Source: Candidatus Nanopelagicales bacterium (lineage in GTDB: Bacteria; Actinomycetota; Actinomycetes; S36-B12; CAIYMF01). Taken from it: a stretch of 41,766 nt of DNA. Position 1 is the stretch's first letter. The number at the start of each line of letters is the position of its first letter. The position numbers were made by a program, and so were the translations under genes. This document shows, one piece after another, positions 16,850-27,142 of the stretch. Under the pieces are notes generated by a model. It ran no database searches, was not told the origin of the DNA, and saw only the letters and a program-made list of their open reading frames with translations. Location of the stretch: assembly GCA_025456065.1 (NCBI GenBank), contig JALOLH010000025.1, forward strand, positions 1-41,766, read 5' to 3'.

Positions 16850-17341
16850 GTGAACGAGTCCGCCGCCGGCAACAGCGCTGGGCCGGCAGCGGGAGCCGTC
16901 GCCGGCGGTCCCGTCCAGGGTGCGGATGCCGACGGCGGGGGTCGTCCCTCGCGCCGGCAGCGTGGCCTGCCGGGCGGCCGGGTCGTCACCGTGGGAACCC
17001 TGGTCGTGGTGACCGCGGCCGGGGTCGAGGCGATCGTGCGGGACCGGATCGGCGTGTGGGCCGGGGGGACGCTCATCGCGGCGTCGGTGGTCGCGGCCCT
17101 CGTCACGCGCGCTGGCGATCGATCCCTGCCCGCGATGATGCCGCCGCTGGCGTTCCTCGCCGCGGCACTCGTCGCCGGTCAGCTGCTGGTCACCGACGGG
17201 TCCGAGCCGTGGTGGGCCCGCCAGGGCGCCATGCTGGTCGAGGTGCTGGGTCGCAACGCCCTGTTCGTCGTGGTAGCCACGGTCGTGGCCGTGCTGATCG
17301 CCCTGGTCCGCCACCTGGCCGACCCACCGGTCCGCGGCTGA
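16850..17341 (+). CDS. Small integral membrane protein, DUF6542-like
   Basis: 163 aa. A Gly/Ala-rich, probably disordered and cytoplasmic N-terminus of about 45 residues ending in a basic patch (RPSRRQRGLPGGR) is followed by four hydrophobic segments (VVTVGTLVVVTAAGVEAIV, GGTLIAASVVAALVT, MMPPLAFLAAALVAGQLL, ALFVVVATVVAVLIALV). A protein of this kind commonly sits beside ispH/xseA in Micrococcales, which is the arrangement here. Function unknown. The GTG start rests on the TAGCAT hexamer upstream. Confidence 0.65.
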   Translation: MNESAAGNSAGPAAGAVAGGPVQGADADGGGRPSRRQRGLPGGRVVTVGTLVVVTAAGVEAIVRDRIGVWAGGTLIAASVVAALVTRAGDRSLPAMMPPLAFLAAALVAGQLLVTDGSEPWWARQGAMLVEVLGRNALFVVVATVVAVLIALVRHLADPPVRG

Positions 17342-17410
17342 GCGCCGACTGCGGGGCGTCTGGGTGCTCGGCCGCGCGGCGACCCCATGCCCATGGCCCC
17401 CCACGCGGCC

Positions 17411-18373
17411 TCACGCCGTGCCGGCCGCCTTCATCTCCCGGCGCAGCTCCGGGGGCAGCGCGAAGACCAGCCGCTCCTCGACCACGTCGACCTCCTCGAC
17501 CTCGTCGAAGCCGAGCTCGGCCAGCCTCGCGATGACGTCGCGGACGAGGATCTCCGGCACGGACGCCCCGCTGGTCAGGCCGATCGTCGCCGCCCCGTCG
17601 AACCACTCGGGCTGCAGCTCGGCGGCGGTGTCGACCCGGTAGCCCACCGGGGCCCCCACCTGCAGGCCCACCTCCAGCAGGCGCACCGAGTTCGACGAGT
17701 TCGCCGAGCCCACGACGATGAGGACGTCACTGCGCGGTGCCACCGCCTTCACCGCCACCTGGCGGTTCTGCGTGGCGTAGCAGATGTCGTCGCTCGGCGG
17801 GCTCACCAGCCCGGGCAACCGCTCCTGCAGCGCCTCGACGGTCTGCATCGTCTCGTCCACCGACAGCGTGGTCTGGGACAGCCAGACGACCTTCTCGTCC
17901 TCGGCCAGGTCGAGGTCGGCGACGGCGTCGGGGCCCTCGACCAGCGTCATGACCTCGGGCGCCTCCCCCATCGTGCCCTCGACCTCCTCGTGGCCCTCGT
18001 GGCCGATGAGCAGGATCCGGTAGCCCTCGTCGGCGAACCGCCTGGCCTCGTTGTGCACCTTGGTGACCAGGGGGCAGGTCGCGTCGATCGTCCGCAGGTG
18101 CCGCGCGGCGGCCTGCTCGTGGACGACCGGCGCGACGCCGTGCGCGCTGAAGACGACGACCGCACCCTCGGGCACCTCGTCGGTCTCCGAGACGAACACC
18201 GCGCCGCGGGCCGCCAGCGTGTCCACGACGTAGCGGTTGTGCACGATCTCCTTGCGCACGTACACCGGCGGCCCGTACAGCTCGAGCGCCTTCTCGACGG
18301 TGACGACGGCACGGTCCACACCCGCGCAGTAGCCACGGGGGGCGGCCAGCAGGACCTTGCCTCGGGAGACCAT
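17411..18373 (-). CDS. ispH: 4-hydroxy-3-methylbut-2-enyl diphosphate reductase (IspH)
   Basis: Last step of the MEP pathway: HMBPP to IPP and DMAPP, using a [4Fe-4S] cluster. 320 aa. The three cluster cysteines are in [28 protein letters not shown] and [11 protein letters not shown]; the substrate-binding residues include EIVHNRYVV and the catalytic Glu in the [17 protein letters not shown] region, with NSSNSVRL and TSGASVPE near the end. The start at 18373 (MVSRGKVLL) rather than 18382 is suggested by TACCAT 7 nt upstream. Divergent from xseA with a 56-bp shared promoter region. Confidence 0.96.
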   Translation of the reverse strand: MVSRGKVLLAAPRGYCAGVDRAVVTVEKALELYGPPVYVRKEIVHNRYVVDTLAARGAVFVSETDEVPEGAVVVFSAHGVAPVVHEQAAARHLRTIDATCPLVTKVHNEARRFADEGYRILLIGHEGHEEVEGTMGEAPEVMTLVEGPDAVADLDLAEDEKVVWLSQTTLSVDETMQTVEALQERLPGLVSPPSDDICYATQNRQVAVKAVAPRSDVLIVVGSANSSNSVRLLEVGLQVGAPVGYRVDTAAELQPEWFDGAATIGLTSGASVPEILVRDVIARLAELGFDEVEEVDVVEERLVFALPPELRREMKAAGTA

Positions 18374-18380
18374 GGCCCCC

Positions 18381-18422
18381 ATGGTAGGTCGGCCGGGCGA
18401 TGTCCGCCCCCTGCCGTACGCT
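18381..18422. promoter_or_regulatory. Back-to-back leaderless promoters for ispH (-) and xseA (+)
   Basis: Minus strand TACCAT (18386-18381) with a 7-nt gap to ATG 18373. Plus strand TACGCT (18417-18422) with a 7-nt gap to GTG 18430. The two -10 boxes are about 30 bp apart, so polymerase binding to one could occlude the other. Confidence 0.55.
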
Positions 18423-18429
18423 CGCCGAC

Positions 18430-19677
18430 GTGACCGCCGAGCCCGCAGCGCGCGCCGCCGCGCGGGACGGGAAGAGCCCCGAGCAGGCCTTCCCCGTCCG
18501 CGAGGTGAGCACGCGGATCCGCGACTACATCGGGCGACTCGGGCGCATCTGGGTCGAGGGCCAGTTGCTGCAGTGCAACCGACGCGGCGGCCTGGTCTGG
18601 CTCGAGCTGCGCGACCCGGAGGTCGAGGCCTCCCTGTCCGTGGTCCTGCCGGCCGGTGCCGAGCGCGCCATGGCCAGCCCGCTCGAGCCCGGCCAGCGGG
18701 TGCTCCTGCACGGGCAGTTCGAGTTCTGGATGAAGCACGGCCGGCTCATGCTCCGGGCGTCGGAGGTCCGCCCCGTCGGCATCGGTGAGCTCCTGGCCAT
18801 GCTCGAGCGCCGCAAGCAGCAGCTCGCCGCCGAGGGGCTGTTCGACCAGGCCCGCAAGCGTCGCCTGCCCCTGCTGCCCCGGCGGATCGGCCTGATCACC
18901 GGGGTGGACGCCCAGGCCAGGCACGACGTCGTCACGAACGCCCGGCAGCGCTGGCCCGGGGTGCGCTTCGAGGTGCGCGAGGGTGCCGTGCAGGGGGCCC
19001 AGGCCGTCCCGACGGTGATCGCCGCCCTCGCGGAGCTCGACGCGATCGAGGACGTCGACGTCATCGTCATCGCCCGCGGCGGGGGCAGCCTCGAGGACCT
19101 GCTGCCCTTCAGCGACGAGGCCCTGGTCCGGGCCGTGGCCGCAGCCCGGACGCCGGTCGTCAGCGCCATCGGCCACGAGCAGGACTCGCCGATCCTGGAC
19201 CTGGTGGCCGACGTGCGCGCCTCCACCCCGACGGACGCGGGCAGGCGGGTGGTGCCCGACTGGGCCGAGGAGTCCCGCCGCACGGCCGAGAGCCGCACCC
19301 GGCTCGACCGGGTGATCCTGGCGCAGCTGGAGCAGGCCCAGACCTGGCTGGAGCAGACCCGCAGCCGTCCGGCGCTGGCCGATCCGGCCGGGCTGCTCCC
19401 CCGGCTCGAGCACGAGCTGCAGGTGCTGCGCACCCGCGCGCTGCGCGCCCTGGACCACCGGGTCGCCGGCGAGCAGCGCGAGCTGGCCCACGTGCGCGCC
19501 CGGGCCCGCGCCCTGTCGCCGCTGGCCACGCTGGACCGGGGGTACGCGATCGTCAAGGGTCCCGACGGCCACTACGTGCGCGACGCCGGGGCGTTGCAGC
19601 CCGGGGACGCGGTCCGTGTCGCGGTCGCGGCGGGGCACTTCGGGGCGCACGTGACCGACGTAGCATCATCGACGTGA
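18430..19677 (+). CDS. xseA: Exodeoxyribonuclease VII large subunit
   Basis: Catalytic subunit of exonuclease VII, which degrades single-stranded DNA to oligonucleotides. 415 aa, typical for actinobacteria. N-terminal OB fold ([46 protein letters not shown]), then the catalytic core [36 protein letters not shown] and [31 protein letters not shown], then a coiled coil region and the C-terminal LDRGYAIV. The GTG at 18430 follows TACGCT by 7 nt. Its stop overlaps the xseB start by 4 nt (GTGA). Confidence 0.96.
   Translation: MTAEPAARAAARDGKSPEQAFPVREVSTRIRDYIGRLGRIWVEGQLLQCNRRGGLVWLELRDPEVEASLSVVLPAGAERAMASPLEPGQRVLLHGQFEFWMKHGRLMLRASEVRPVGIGELLAMLERRKQQLAAEGLFDQARKRRLPLLPRRIGLITGVDAQARHDVVTNARQRWPGVRFEVREGAVQGAQAVPTVIAALAELDAIEDVDVIVIARGGGSLEDLLPFSDEALVRAVAAARTPVVSAIGHEQDSPILDLVADVRASTPTDAGRRVVPDWAEESRRTAESRTRLDRVILAQLEQAQTWLEQTRSRPALADPAGLLPRLEHELQVLRTRALRALDHRVAGEQRELAHVRARARALSPLATLDRGYAIVKGPDGHYVRDAGALQPGDAVRVAVAAGHFGAHVTDVASST
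19661..19666 (+). promoter_or_regulatory. -10-like TAGCAT inside xseA, 7 nt before xseB
   Basis: TAGCAT ends 7 nt before GTG 19674, the same geometry as the leaderless promoters nearby. It may allow separate xseB transcripts, or be chance within coding sequence. Confidence 0.35.
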
Positions 19678-19976
19678 CCGAGCGCCCGAGCCAGCCAGCC
19701 GCCGACGTGGACCTGCCCGGGGGCGCCGACGACGCCCTGGCCGCCCTGAGCTACGAGCAGGCCCGCGCCGCGCTCGACGAGGTCGTCCGCCGGCTCGAGT
19801 CGAGCACCGTGGACCTGGAGCTGTCGGTCGCCCTGTGGGAGCGCGGCAACGCGCTGGCCGACCTCTGCCAGCGCCATCTCGACGGGGCCCGGGAGCGCAT
19901 CGAGGCCGCGCGGCCCGGCCTCACCGGGACTCCCACGCCGGAACCCGGGGGTGGCACCGCCGACGCGCCCTTCTGA
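19674..19976 (+). CDS. xseB: Exodeoxyribonuclease VII small subunit
   Basis: Small helical partner of XseA, 100 aa. The conserved block is [53 protein letters not shown] (split here across residues 24-76), forming a helical hairpin. Disordered tails at both ends. GTGA overlap with xseA indicates translational coupling. Confidence 0.94.
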   Translation: MTERPSQPAADVDLPGGADDALAALSYEQARAALDEVVRRLESSTVDLELSVALWERGNALADLCQRHLDGARERIEAARPGLTGTPTPEPGGGTADAPF

Positions 19977-20006
19977 CCGGACGGGAGGGGCCGCGCCGCT
20001 CCCGCC

Positions 20007-20585
20007 CTAGTCCGTCGACACCGGCTGCAGGCTCGCCGCGAGCTGCTCGAGTTCGGACCAGTCGGCGGACCCGGTCACGACGGTGACCGTGCCGTCCTCC
20101 CGCGTGACCAGTGAGCGTCGATCGTCCGGCTCGGGGTCCCCGACCGAGCGCTCCCACGCGCGGCCCCCGATCGTCACCGTGCCCTCGGGCCGCCCGTTGC
20201 GGGTCTCCTGGGCGACCCAGTCCTCGATGCTGCCCTCGGCCTGCGCGGGGAACACCCCGCGCTGCAGGAGCCCGGCGTAGGCGTCCTGGGCGGTGACGTA
20301 GCCCACGCGCCAGACCGTCGTCCCGTCGGGCTGGGGCTCCACGCGGGCGCTCGTCGCGGTCCAGGGGAACGCGGCCGGGGGGGCGAGCACCTCGTAGGCG
20401 CCGGCGCTGGCCGCCGACGCCGCGACCGGGTACCACTCCACCGAGCGGATCTCGTCGGGCGTGCGCGGGTGCGAGAACCACAGCCAGACCAGCAGGGCGA
20501 TCGCGACCAGGCCCAGGGAGCGGACCATGTCCATGCCGGTCCCGCGCATCCGCGACCGGGACCGCCCCGCTGCCTGCTCCGCCAT
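20007..20585 (-). CDS. DUF4245 membrane-anchored protein
   Basis: 192 aa. A short basic cytoplasmic N-terminus and one transmembrane helix ([19 protein letters not shown]) precede an extracytoplasmic domain ([79 protein letters not shown]) characteristic of DUF4245. Function unknown. The start at 20585 is chosen because CACCCT lies 6 nt upstream, although 20603 is possible. The gene faces xseB and is divergent from fumarase, its usual neighbours in this order. Confidence 0.75.
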   Translation of the reverse strand: MAEQAAGRSRSRMRGTGMDMVRSLGLVAIALLVWLWFSHPRTPDEIRSVEWYPVAASAASAGAYEVLAPPAAFPWTATSARVEPQPDGTTVWRVGYVTAQDAYAGLLQRGVFPAQAEGSIEDWVAQETRNGRPEGTVTIGGRAWERSVGDPEPDDRRSLVTREDGTVTVVTGSADWSELEQLAASLQPVSTD

Positions 20586-20634
20586 GGGACAAGGGTGACC
20601 CATGGACGTCGGCAGCGCACCATCGCCTCCGGGC

Positions 20635-20640
20635 TACTGT
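20635..20640 (+). promoter_or_regulatory. -10 element TACTGT, leaderless promoter of fumarase
   Basis: TACTGT, 7 nt (tgccgcc), ATG at 20648; no ribosome-binding site. Confidence 0.6.
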
Positions 20641-20647
20641 TGCCGCC

Positions 20648-22315
<1,668 letters not shown>

Positions 22316-22330
22316 GGCCGGCCCTCAGCC

Positions 22331-22365
22331 GCTCAGCACCAGGCTCAGCACCAGCTCAGTACCAG
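22331..22365. repeat. Three tandem copies of an 11-12-bp unit at the end of the transglycosylase gene
   Basis: gctcagcaccag, gctcagcacca and gctcagtaccag in a row. The third copy contains the gene's stop codon (TGA at 22358-22356 on the minus strand), so the repeats extend into the 3' untranslated region. Confidence 0.7.
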
Positions 22366-23102
22366 TGGTGGGAGCGCCAGAACGCCCAGGCGTTGCACGG
22401 CGTGCCGTAGCGGCCCCGGATGTACTGCGCGCCCACCTTGATCTGGATCTCGGGGCTGCGCATGTACTGCGCCGTCGTGTAGCCCATCGCACCCCAGACC
22501 CGTGCGGACGTCTGCGGGATGCCGCGGTAGATGCCGTTCGGGTTGCTCACCCAGTAGCGCCAGCCGCTCTCCCGCGTCCACAGCGCGCGCAGGCACGACA
22601 TCTGGCCGGCGCCCCACCCGTAGCGCTGGGCGATGTACGCCGCGGCGTAGCGCTGGCTCGCCGCCGGGGAGCCGGCCCGCGGCAGCGAGCGCGAGCTGGC
22701 CCGTGCCTTGAGGGCCCGGTCGGCCTTGCGGATGGCCTTGAGGGTCACCGGGCCGACGACGCCGTGCGCCCTGATCCCGGCCTTGCGCTGGACCTGCTGC
22801 ACGGCCCGCTTGGTGGCCTTGTTGAAGGTGCCGGTCCGCTTGACCCGCAGCAGCTTCTGCAGCGCGACGACGTCGCGGCCGGTGTCGCCGCGGCGCAGCA
22901 CCCGCGAACCCAGGGTGCGGGGCTCGTCGGTGGCCGGAGCGGTCGCGCCGGGCGCGGTCGCGGTCGCCGACCCGGTCGAGCCGGTGGCAGCGGGGTCGGC
23001 GGGGTCGGTCGCCCACGCGGCACCGGCGGGCGCCGAGAGCACGAGGCAGGTGCCGAGGAGGGCGGCGCCGGCACGGCGGCGCAGGCGGGAGGGTGCGGTC
23101 AT
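22356..23102 (-). CDS. Secreted lytic transglycosylase with peptidoglycan-binding domain
   Basis: Cell-wall remodelling enzyme, 248 aa. Sec signal peptide (RLRRRAGAALLGTCLVLSAP, cleavage after AWA), a Thr/Ala/Pro linker, a PG_binding_1 domain (RRGDTGRDVVALQKLLRVKRTGTFNKATKRAVQQVQ, in pieces from about residue 70 to 125), then a short C-terminal transglycosylase domain: YIAQRYGW, CLRALWTRESGWRYWVSN with the catalytic Glu, PNGIYRGIPQTS, and the terminal CNAWAFWRSHHWY. Start ATG at 23102; the ribosome-binding site is weak. The 183-bp upstream region carries two CRP-like palindromes, suggesting cAMP or Crp-type control as known for rpf genes in mycobacteria and corynebacteria. Confidence 0.85.
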   Translation of the reverse strand: MTAPSRLRRRAGAALLGTCLVLSAPAGAAWATDPADPAATGSTGSATATAPGATAPATDEPRTLGSRVLRRGDTGRDVVALQKLLRVKRTGTFNKATKRAVQQVQRKAGIRAHGVVGPVTLKAIRKADRALKARASSRSLPRAGSPAASQRYAAAYIAQRYGWGAGQMSCLRALWTRESGWRYWVSNPNGIYRGIPQTSARVWGAMGYTTAQYMRSPEIQIKVGAQYIRGRYGTPCNAWAFWRSHHWY

Positions 23103-23171
23103 GGGTCCCGGAGCCTGCCAAGGGAGCACCGGCGGAATCCAACCGGGCTTGTCCACAAGCAGGGCTGATCT

Positions 23172-23187
23172 TGTGATCCAGATCACA
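23172..23187. promoter_or_regulatory. CRP/GlxR-type operator TGTGATCCAGATCACA (perfect half-sites)
   Basis: TGTGA-N6-TCACA with both half-sites perfect, centred 77 bp upstream of the transglycosylase ATG. It matches the operator of Crp in mycobacteria and GlxR in corynebacteria. Confidence 0.7.
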
Positions 23188-23247
23188 GCCAGTCGGGCGT
23201 ACCGGGACGACAAATCGGACATCCGTCACGGATGGTCACCCCAGGAT

Positions 23248-23263
23248 TGTGATCTTTGCCACA
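23248..23263. promoter_or_regulatory. Second CRP-like site TGTGATCTTTGCCACA (one mismatch)
   Basis: TGTGA-N6-CCACA, one base off consensus. Its centre is 76 bp from the first site, about seven helical turns. A 15-bp palindrome (CATCCG-TCA-CGGATG, 23220-23234) lies between the two. Confidence 0.5.
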
Positions 23264-23285
23264 CCGCCCGGCGGGCCCTCCCGAG

Positions 23286-24620
23286 TCAGCTCGGCAGGTC
23301 CTCGAGCATCTCGGTCACCAGGGCGGCGATCGGCGAGCGCTCGCTGCGGGTCAGCGTGACGTGCGCGAAGAGTGGATGCCCCTTGAGCTTCTCGACCACC
23401 GCGACCACGCCGTCGTAGCGGCCCACCCGCAGGTTGTCCCGCTGCGCGATGTCGTGGGTCAGCACCACCCGCGAGTCCCTGCCGATCCGGGAGAGCACCG
23501 TGAGCAGCACGTTGCGCTCCAGGGACTGCGCCTCGTCCACGATCACGAAGGCGTCGTGCAACGAGCGGCCCCGGATGTGGGTGAGCGGGAGCACCTCGAG
23601 CATCCCGCGGTCGAGCACCTCCTCGACGACCTCCTGGGTGGTCACCGCGGTCAGGGTGTCGAACACCGCCTGGCCCCAGGGCGACATCTTCTCGTGCTCG
23701 CTGCCCGGCAGGTACCCGAGCTCCTGGCCACCGACCGCGTACAGCGGCCGGAACACCATGACCTTGCGGTGCTGCCGGCGCTCGAGCACCGCCTCGAGGC
23801 CTGCGCAGAGCGCCAGCGCGCTCTTGCCGGTGCCCGCCCGCCCGCCGAGGCTGACGATGCCGATCTCGGGGTCGAGGAGCAGGTCCAGGGCGATCCGCTG
23901 CTCGGCCGAGCGCCCGTGCAGGCCGAACGCCTCGCGGTCCCCGCGCACGAGGCGCAGGCGCTTGTCCGGCGTGACCCGGGCCAGCGCCGATCCCCGCTCG
24001 GAGAGCAGCACGACGCCGGTGTTGCACGGCAGGTCGCGGGCGGCGTCGCAGTCCACCCGCTCGTGGTCGTAGAGCGCGTTGACCACGGCGGACCCGACCT
24101 CGAGCTCCTCGATGCCGGTCCAGCCGGTGGACACCACGAGCTCGGCCCGGTACTCCTCGGCCTGCAGGCCCAGCGTCGAGGCCTTCACCCGCAGGGGCAG
24201 GTCCTTGCTCACGACGACGACGTCGCGGCCCTCGGCGGCCATGTTGCGGGCGACGGCGAGGATGCGGGTGTCGTTGTCGCCGAGCTGCATGCCGGTCGGC
24301 AGCCGGGACAGGTCGGAGTGGTTGAGCTCCACGCGCAGGGTGCCGCCCTGGTCGTTGAGCGGGATGGGCTCGTCGAGGCGGCCGTGCTCGATGCGGAAGT
24401 CGTCGAGGAGGCGCAGCGCCTGGCGGGCGAAGTAGCCCAGCTCGGGATGGGTGCGCTTGGCCTCGAGCTCGATGACGACCACGAGGGGCAGGACCACCTC
24501 GTGCTCGTCGAAGCGGAAGACGGCCCGCGGGTCGCTGAGCAGGACCGACGTGTCCAGGACGTAGCAGCGGCGGGAGGTCGCTCGCGAGGTCCGGGACCGG
24601 GGCTTCGTGGCAGTTGGCAC
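23286..24620 (-). CDS. PIN-domain/PhoH family ATPase
   Basis: 444 aa, two-domain PhoH2-type protein coupling a PIN ribonuclease domain to a PhoH ATPase/helicase. PIN domain: [38 protein letters not shown] and [11 protein letters not shown] provide the acidic cluster. PhoH domain: [20 protein letters not shown] (Walker A), [26 protein letters not shown] (Walker B). GTG start at 24620 has GGAGG 5 nt upstream; a TAGATT hexamer at 24678-24673 could be its -10, giving a leader of about 50 nt. Likely RNA metabolism; the substrate is not defined. Confidence 0.92.
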   Translation of the reverse strand: MPTATKPRSRTSRATSRRCYVLDTSVLLSDPRAVFRFDEHEVVLPLVVVIELEAKRTHPELGYFARQALRLLDDFRIEHGRLDEPIPLNDQGGTLRVELNHSDLSRLPTGMQLGDNDTRILAVARNMAAEGRDVVVVSKDLPLRVKASTLGLQAEEYRAELVVSTGWTGIEELEVGSAVVNALYDHERVDCDAARDLPCNTGVVLLSERGSALARVTPDKRLRLVRGDREAFGLHGRSAEQRIALDLLLDPEIGIVSLGGRAGTGKSALALCAGLEAVLERRQHRKVMVFRPLYAVGGQELGYLPGSEHEKMSPWGQAVFDTLTAVTTQEVVEEVLDRGMLEVLPLTHIRGRSLHDAFVIVDEAQSLERNVLLTVLSRIGRDSRVVLTHDIAQRDNLRVGRYDGVVAVVEKLKGHPLFAHVTLTRSERSPIAALVTEMLEDLPS

Positions 24621-24756
24621 GCACGCCTCCAAGGTGGCCGGGGCGCTCGGGTCGCGGCCCCGATACCGCACGAATCTAGGCCGGCGGCACGGCACCCGCA
24701 TGGCGCGACACGCCGGGGTGCGGGGGTCGGGCCGGCCGGATCCCCGGGGGGGACCC

Positions 24757-25518
24757 TCAGCCGCCGTACCGCCGCTCCCGCGCGGCGTAGTCGCGCAGGG
24801 CCCGCAGGAAGTCCACCCGGCGGAAGTCGGGCCAGTACGCCTCGCAGAACCAGAACTCGGAGTGCGCGCTCTGCCAGAGCAGGAAGCCGGAGAGCCGCTG
24901 CTCCCCCGACGTGCGGATCACCAGGTCGGGGTCGGGCTGGCCCTTGGTGTAGAGGTGCGCCGCGATGTGCTCGACGTCGAGCTGCTCGGCCAGGTCCTCC
25001 AGGGAGGTGCCCGCCACCGCGTGCTCGTGCAGCAGTCCGCGCACCGCGTCCACGAGCTCCTGCCGGCCGCCGTAGCCGACCGCCACGTTCACGGTCATCC
25101 CCTCGATGGCACCAGTGCCCTGCTCGGCCTCGGCGAGCACGCGTCGGGTGCGCTCGGGCAGACGGTCGCGCGAGCCGACGTGACGGATCCGCCACCTCCC
25201 CGCCGACGCGAGCTCGTGCACCGCGTCCTCGATGATCGCCAGCAGCGGGTCCAGCTCGGCAGGCGGCCGGGCCAGGTTGTCCGTCGACAGCAGCCAGAGG
25301 GTCACCACCCGGATGCCGACCTCGTCGCACCACCCCAGGAACTCCCGGATCTTGGCCGCGCCGGCGCGGTGGCCGGCAGCGCTGGTCGACCCCTGCTCGC
25401 TGGCCCAGCGCCGGTTGCCGTCGAGGATGACCCCCACGTGCCGGGGGACCTCCCGCTCGGTCAGGTCGTGCGCGAGGCGACGTTCGTAGAGGCCGTAGAC
25501 GAGGTCGTCGAGCCCCAT
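24757..25518 (-). CDS. Isoprenyl transferase (cis-prenyltransferase, short-chain Rv1086-like)
   Basis: Condenses IPP with an allylic diphosphate in cis configuration, feeding polyprenyl carriers for cell-wall synthesis. 253 aa. The family motif is [17 protein letters not shown] with the catalytic Asp, then [30 protein letters not shown], and the C-terminal [30 protein letters not shown] and WPDF. The N-terminus [15 protein letters not shown] and the adjacent hemolysin III gene match the Rv1086/Rv1085c pair, so it may make Z-farnesyl diphosphate rather than long-chain UPP. GGGAGG lies 4 nt before ATG 25518. Its IPP ultimately comes from IspH, encoded 7 kb away. Confidence 0.92.
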   Translation of the reverse strand: MGLDDLVYGLYERRLAHDLTEREVPRHVGVILDGNRRWASEQGSTSAAGHRAGAAKIREFLGWCDEVGIRVVTLWLLSTDNLARPPAELDPLLAIIEDAVHELASAGRWRIRHVGSRDRLPERTRRVLAEAEQGTGAIEGMTVNVAVGYGGRQELVDAVRGLLHEHAVAGTSLEDLAEQLDVEHIAAHLYTKGQPDPDLVIRTSGEQRLSGFLLWQSAHSEFWFCEAYWPDFRRVDFLRALRDYAARERRYGG

Positions 25519-25584
25519 CGCGCCTCCCGATCCACCCCGGCCGCCGTGCAGGTGGCGCCGGCGGGTCCCGAGGCTATCGCACGA

Positions 25585-26271
25585 CTACGTGGCAGCGGCG
25601 ACGACGACGGCGGCCGCCACGTAGTGGCTGACCCATCCGCCGATGGTGAAGGAGTGGAACACCTCGTGGAAGCCGAACCAGCGCGGCGAGGGGTTGGGCC
25701 AGGTGGTGGCGAAGACCAGCGCGCCGATCGTGTAGAGCACCCCGCCCAGCACCACCAGGCCGAGCACCACCGCGGCGCTGGTCCCGCTGAGCATCGGCGA
25801 GGCGAGGAACCCCGGCAGGAACATGACCGAGGCCCAGCCCAGCGCCAGGTACATCGGGACGAACAGCCAGCGGGGGGCCCGGGCCCACACCAGCCGGACG
25901 AGCGCGCCGCCGATCGCCCCGAACCAGAGCACGAACAGCAGCGACCGGGCCGGGCCCGGCTCGAGGAGGGCCACGGCGAAGGGCGTCGCGCTGCCGGCGA
26001 TCACCAGGAAGATGTTCGCGTGGTCCCACCGCTGCAGCCAGGCGGTCGCCCGCGGGCCGAACCGGCCGCGGTGGTAGACCGCCGAGACGGCGAAGAGCAG
26101 GATCGTCGTCACCGCGAAGACGACCGCAGGCACGCGCAGGTGCGCCGGCGCCAGCAGCGCCAGGACCACGGTGGCCAGACCTGCGATGGGGGCCGCGACC
26201 GCGTGGAGCCATCCGCGCAGCCGCGGCTTGGCAGCCGCCGCCTGCGCGAGGATCTCCGTCCGCCGGCCCAT
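25585..26271 (-). CDS. trhA: Hemolysin III / PAQR family membrane protein
   Basis: 228 aa, seven predicted transmembrane helices. Family hallmarks are the first metal-binding segment FAVSAVYHRGRFGPR..LQRWDHANIF and the last helix motif GFHEVFHSFTIGGWVSHY, contributing the conserved His residues. Members include a bacterial sodium-lipid homeostasis factor and eukaryotic PAQR receptors; the historical haemolysin name is not a demonstrated activity. The pairing with the isoprenyl transferase 66 bp downstream is conserved in actinobacteria. ATG at 26271 has no obvious ribosome-binding site or clear -10. Confidence 0.88.
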   Translation of the reverse strand: MGRRTEILAQAAAAKPRLRGWLHAVAAPIAGLATVVLALLAPAHLRVPAVVFAVTTILLFAVSAVYHRGRFGPRATAWLQRWDHANIFLVIAGSATPFAVALLEPGPARSLLFVLWFGAIGGALVRLVWARAPRWLFVPMYLALGWASVMFLPGFLASPMLSGTSAAVVLGLVVLGGVLYTIGALVFATTWPNPSPRWFGFHEVFHSFTIGGWVSHYVAAAVVVAAAT

Positions 26272-26308
26272 GGGCGTAGTGAACCGGAGTGCGGGCCCAT
26301 CGTCCAGA

Positions 26309-27109
26309 TCAGTCCAGGTCCACGACGACCGGGGCGTGGTCGCTGGGCGGCGGGGTCCCCTTGACCCCGGTCTTGCGCGCCTCCCGGTCGACCCAGGCGC
26401 CGCGCACGCGCGCGACGAACGGCGCATTGCCGTAGACGAGGTCGATCCGCATGCCCATCGCCTTGTGGAAGGCGCCCGCCCGGTAGTCCCAGTAGGTGTA
26501 GGGGTGCGGTCCCTTGCTGATCGTCGGCACCACGTCGGCCAGGCCGAGCGCCTGCAGGTCGGCCAGCGCGGCCCGCTCCCGAGCCGTCACGTGGGTGCTG
26601 CCCACGAAGGCCTCCGGATCCCAGACGTCGGCGTCGGTCGGGGCGATGTTGAAGTCCCCCATCACCGCGAAGGGGATGGGCCCGGCCGCGGCCGGGCCGA
26701 GGTGCTCGGCGAGGGCGGCCAGCCAGCGCAGCTTGTAGTCGTAGTGCGGGTCCGCCGGCGTGCGGCCGTTCGGGACGTAGACCGCGGCGACCCGCACGCC
26801 GCCACAGGTCGCGGCCAGGTAGCGGGCCTCAGCGGGCTGCGCCGGGTCGGGGAACCCGGGACAGGCCGGCAGGTCGACCTCCACGTCGTCGATCCCCACC
26901 CGGGACAGCACCGCGACGCCGTTCCACTGGCCCTGGCCGCGGTGGACCGACCCGTAGCCGGCGTCCGCGAGCACCTCGGAGGGGAACGCCTCCTGGGCCA
27001 GCTTCGTCTCCTGCAGCACGAGCACGTCGGGCTGGGCCGCGGTCAGCCACCCCAGCAGCCTGGGCATCCGGGCGGCCAGCGAGTTGACATTCCACGTGGC
27101 GATCCGCAC
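26309..27109 (-). CDS. xth: Exodeoxyribonuclease III (Xth-type AP endonuclease)
   Basis: Base-excision repair enzyme cutting at abasic sites with 3'-5' exonuclease activity. 266 aa, near E. coli XthA length. Motifs: RIATWNVNSLAAR, LVLQETKL with the metal Glu, YVPNGRTPADPHYDYKLRW with the catalytic Tyr, VMGDFNIAPTDADVWDP, MRIDLVYGN and the terminal SDHAPVVVDLD. GTG at 27109 has GGGAGG 8 nt upstream. Divergent from the MFS permease by 33 bp and downstream of nothing else, so probably expressed alone or with trhA (37 bp downstream). Confidence 0.93.
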   Translation of the reverse strand: MRIATWNVNSLAARMPRLLGWLTAAQPDVLVLQETKLAQEAFPSEVLADAGYGSVHRGQGQWNGVAVLSRVGIDDVEVDLPACPGFPDPAQPAEARYLAATCGGVRVAAVYVPNGRTPADPHYDYKLRWLAALAEHLGPAAAGPIPFAVMGDFNIAPTDADVWDPEAFVGSTHVTARERAALADLQALGLADVVPTISKGPHPYTYWDYRAGAFHKAMGMRIDLVYGNAPFVARVRGAWVDREARKTGVKGTPPPSDHAPVVVDLD

Positions 27110-27142
27110 GGCGCCATCCTCCCACCGGATCCGGATGCGAAG

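Noticed and set aside
19661..19666. Independent xseB promoter as a firm call
   Set aside because: The hexamer is inside xseA coding sequence and xseB is already coupled by a GTGA overlap, so chance cannot be excluded; kept only as a low-confidence site.
23103..23285. c-di-AMP (ydaO) riboswitch upstream of the transglycosylase
   Set aside because: Often found before actinobacterial wall hydrolases, but I could not find its conserved cores here; CRP-like palindromes explain the region better.
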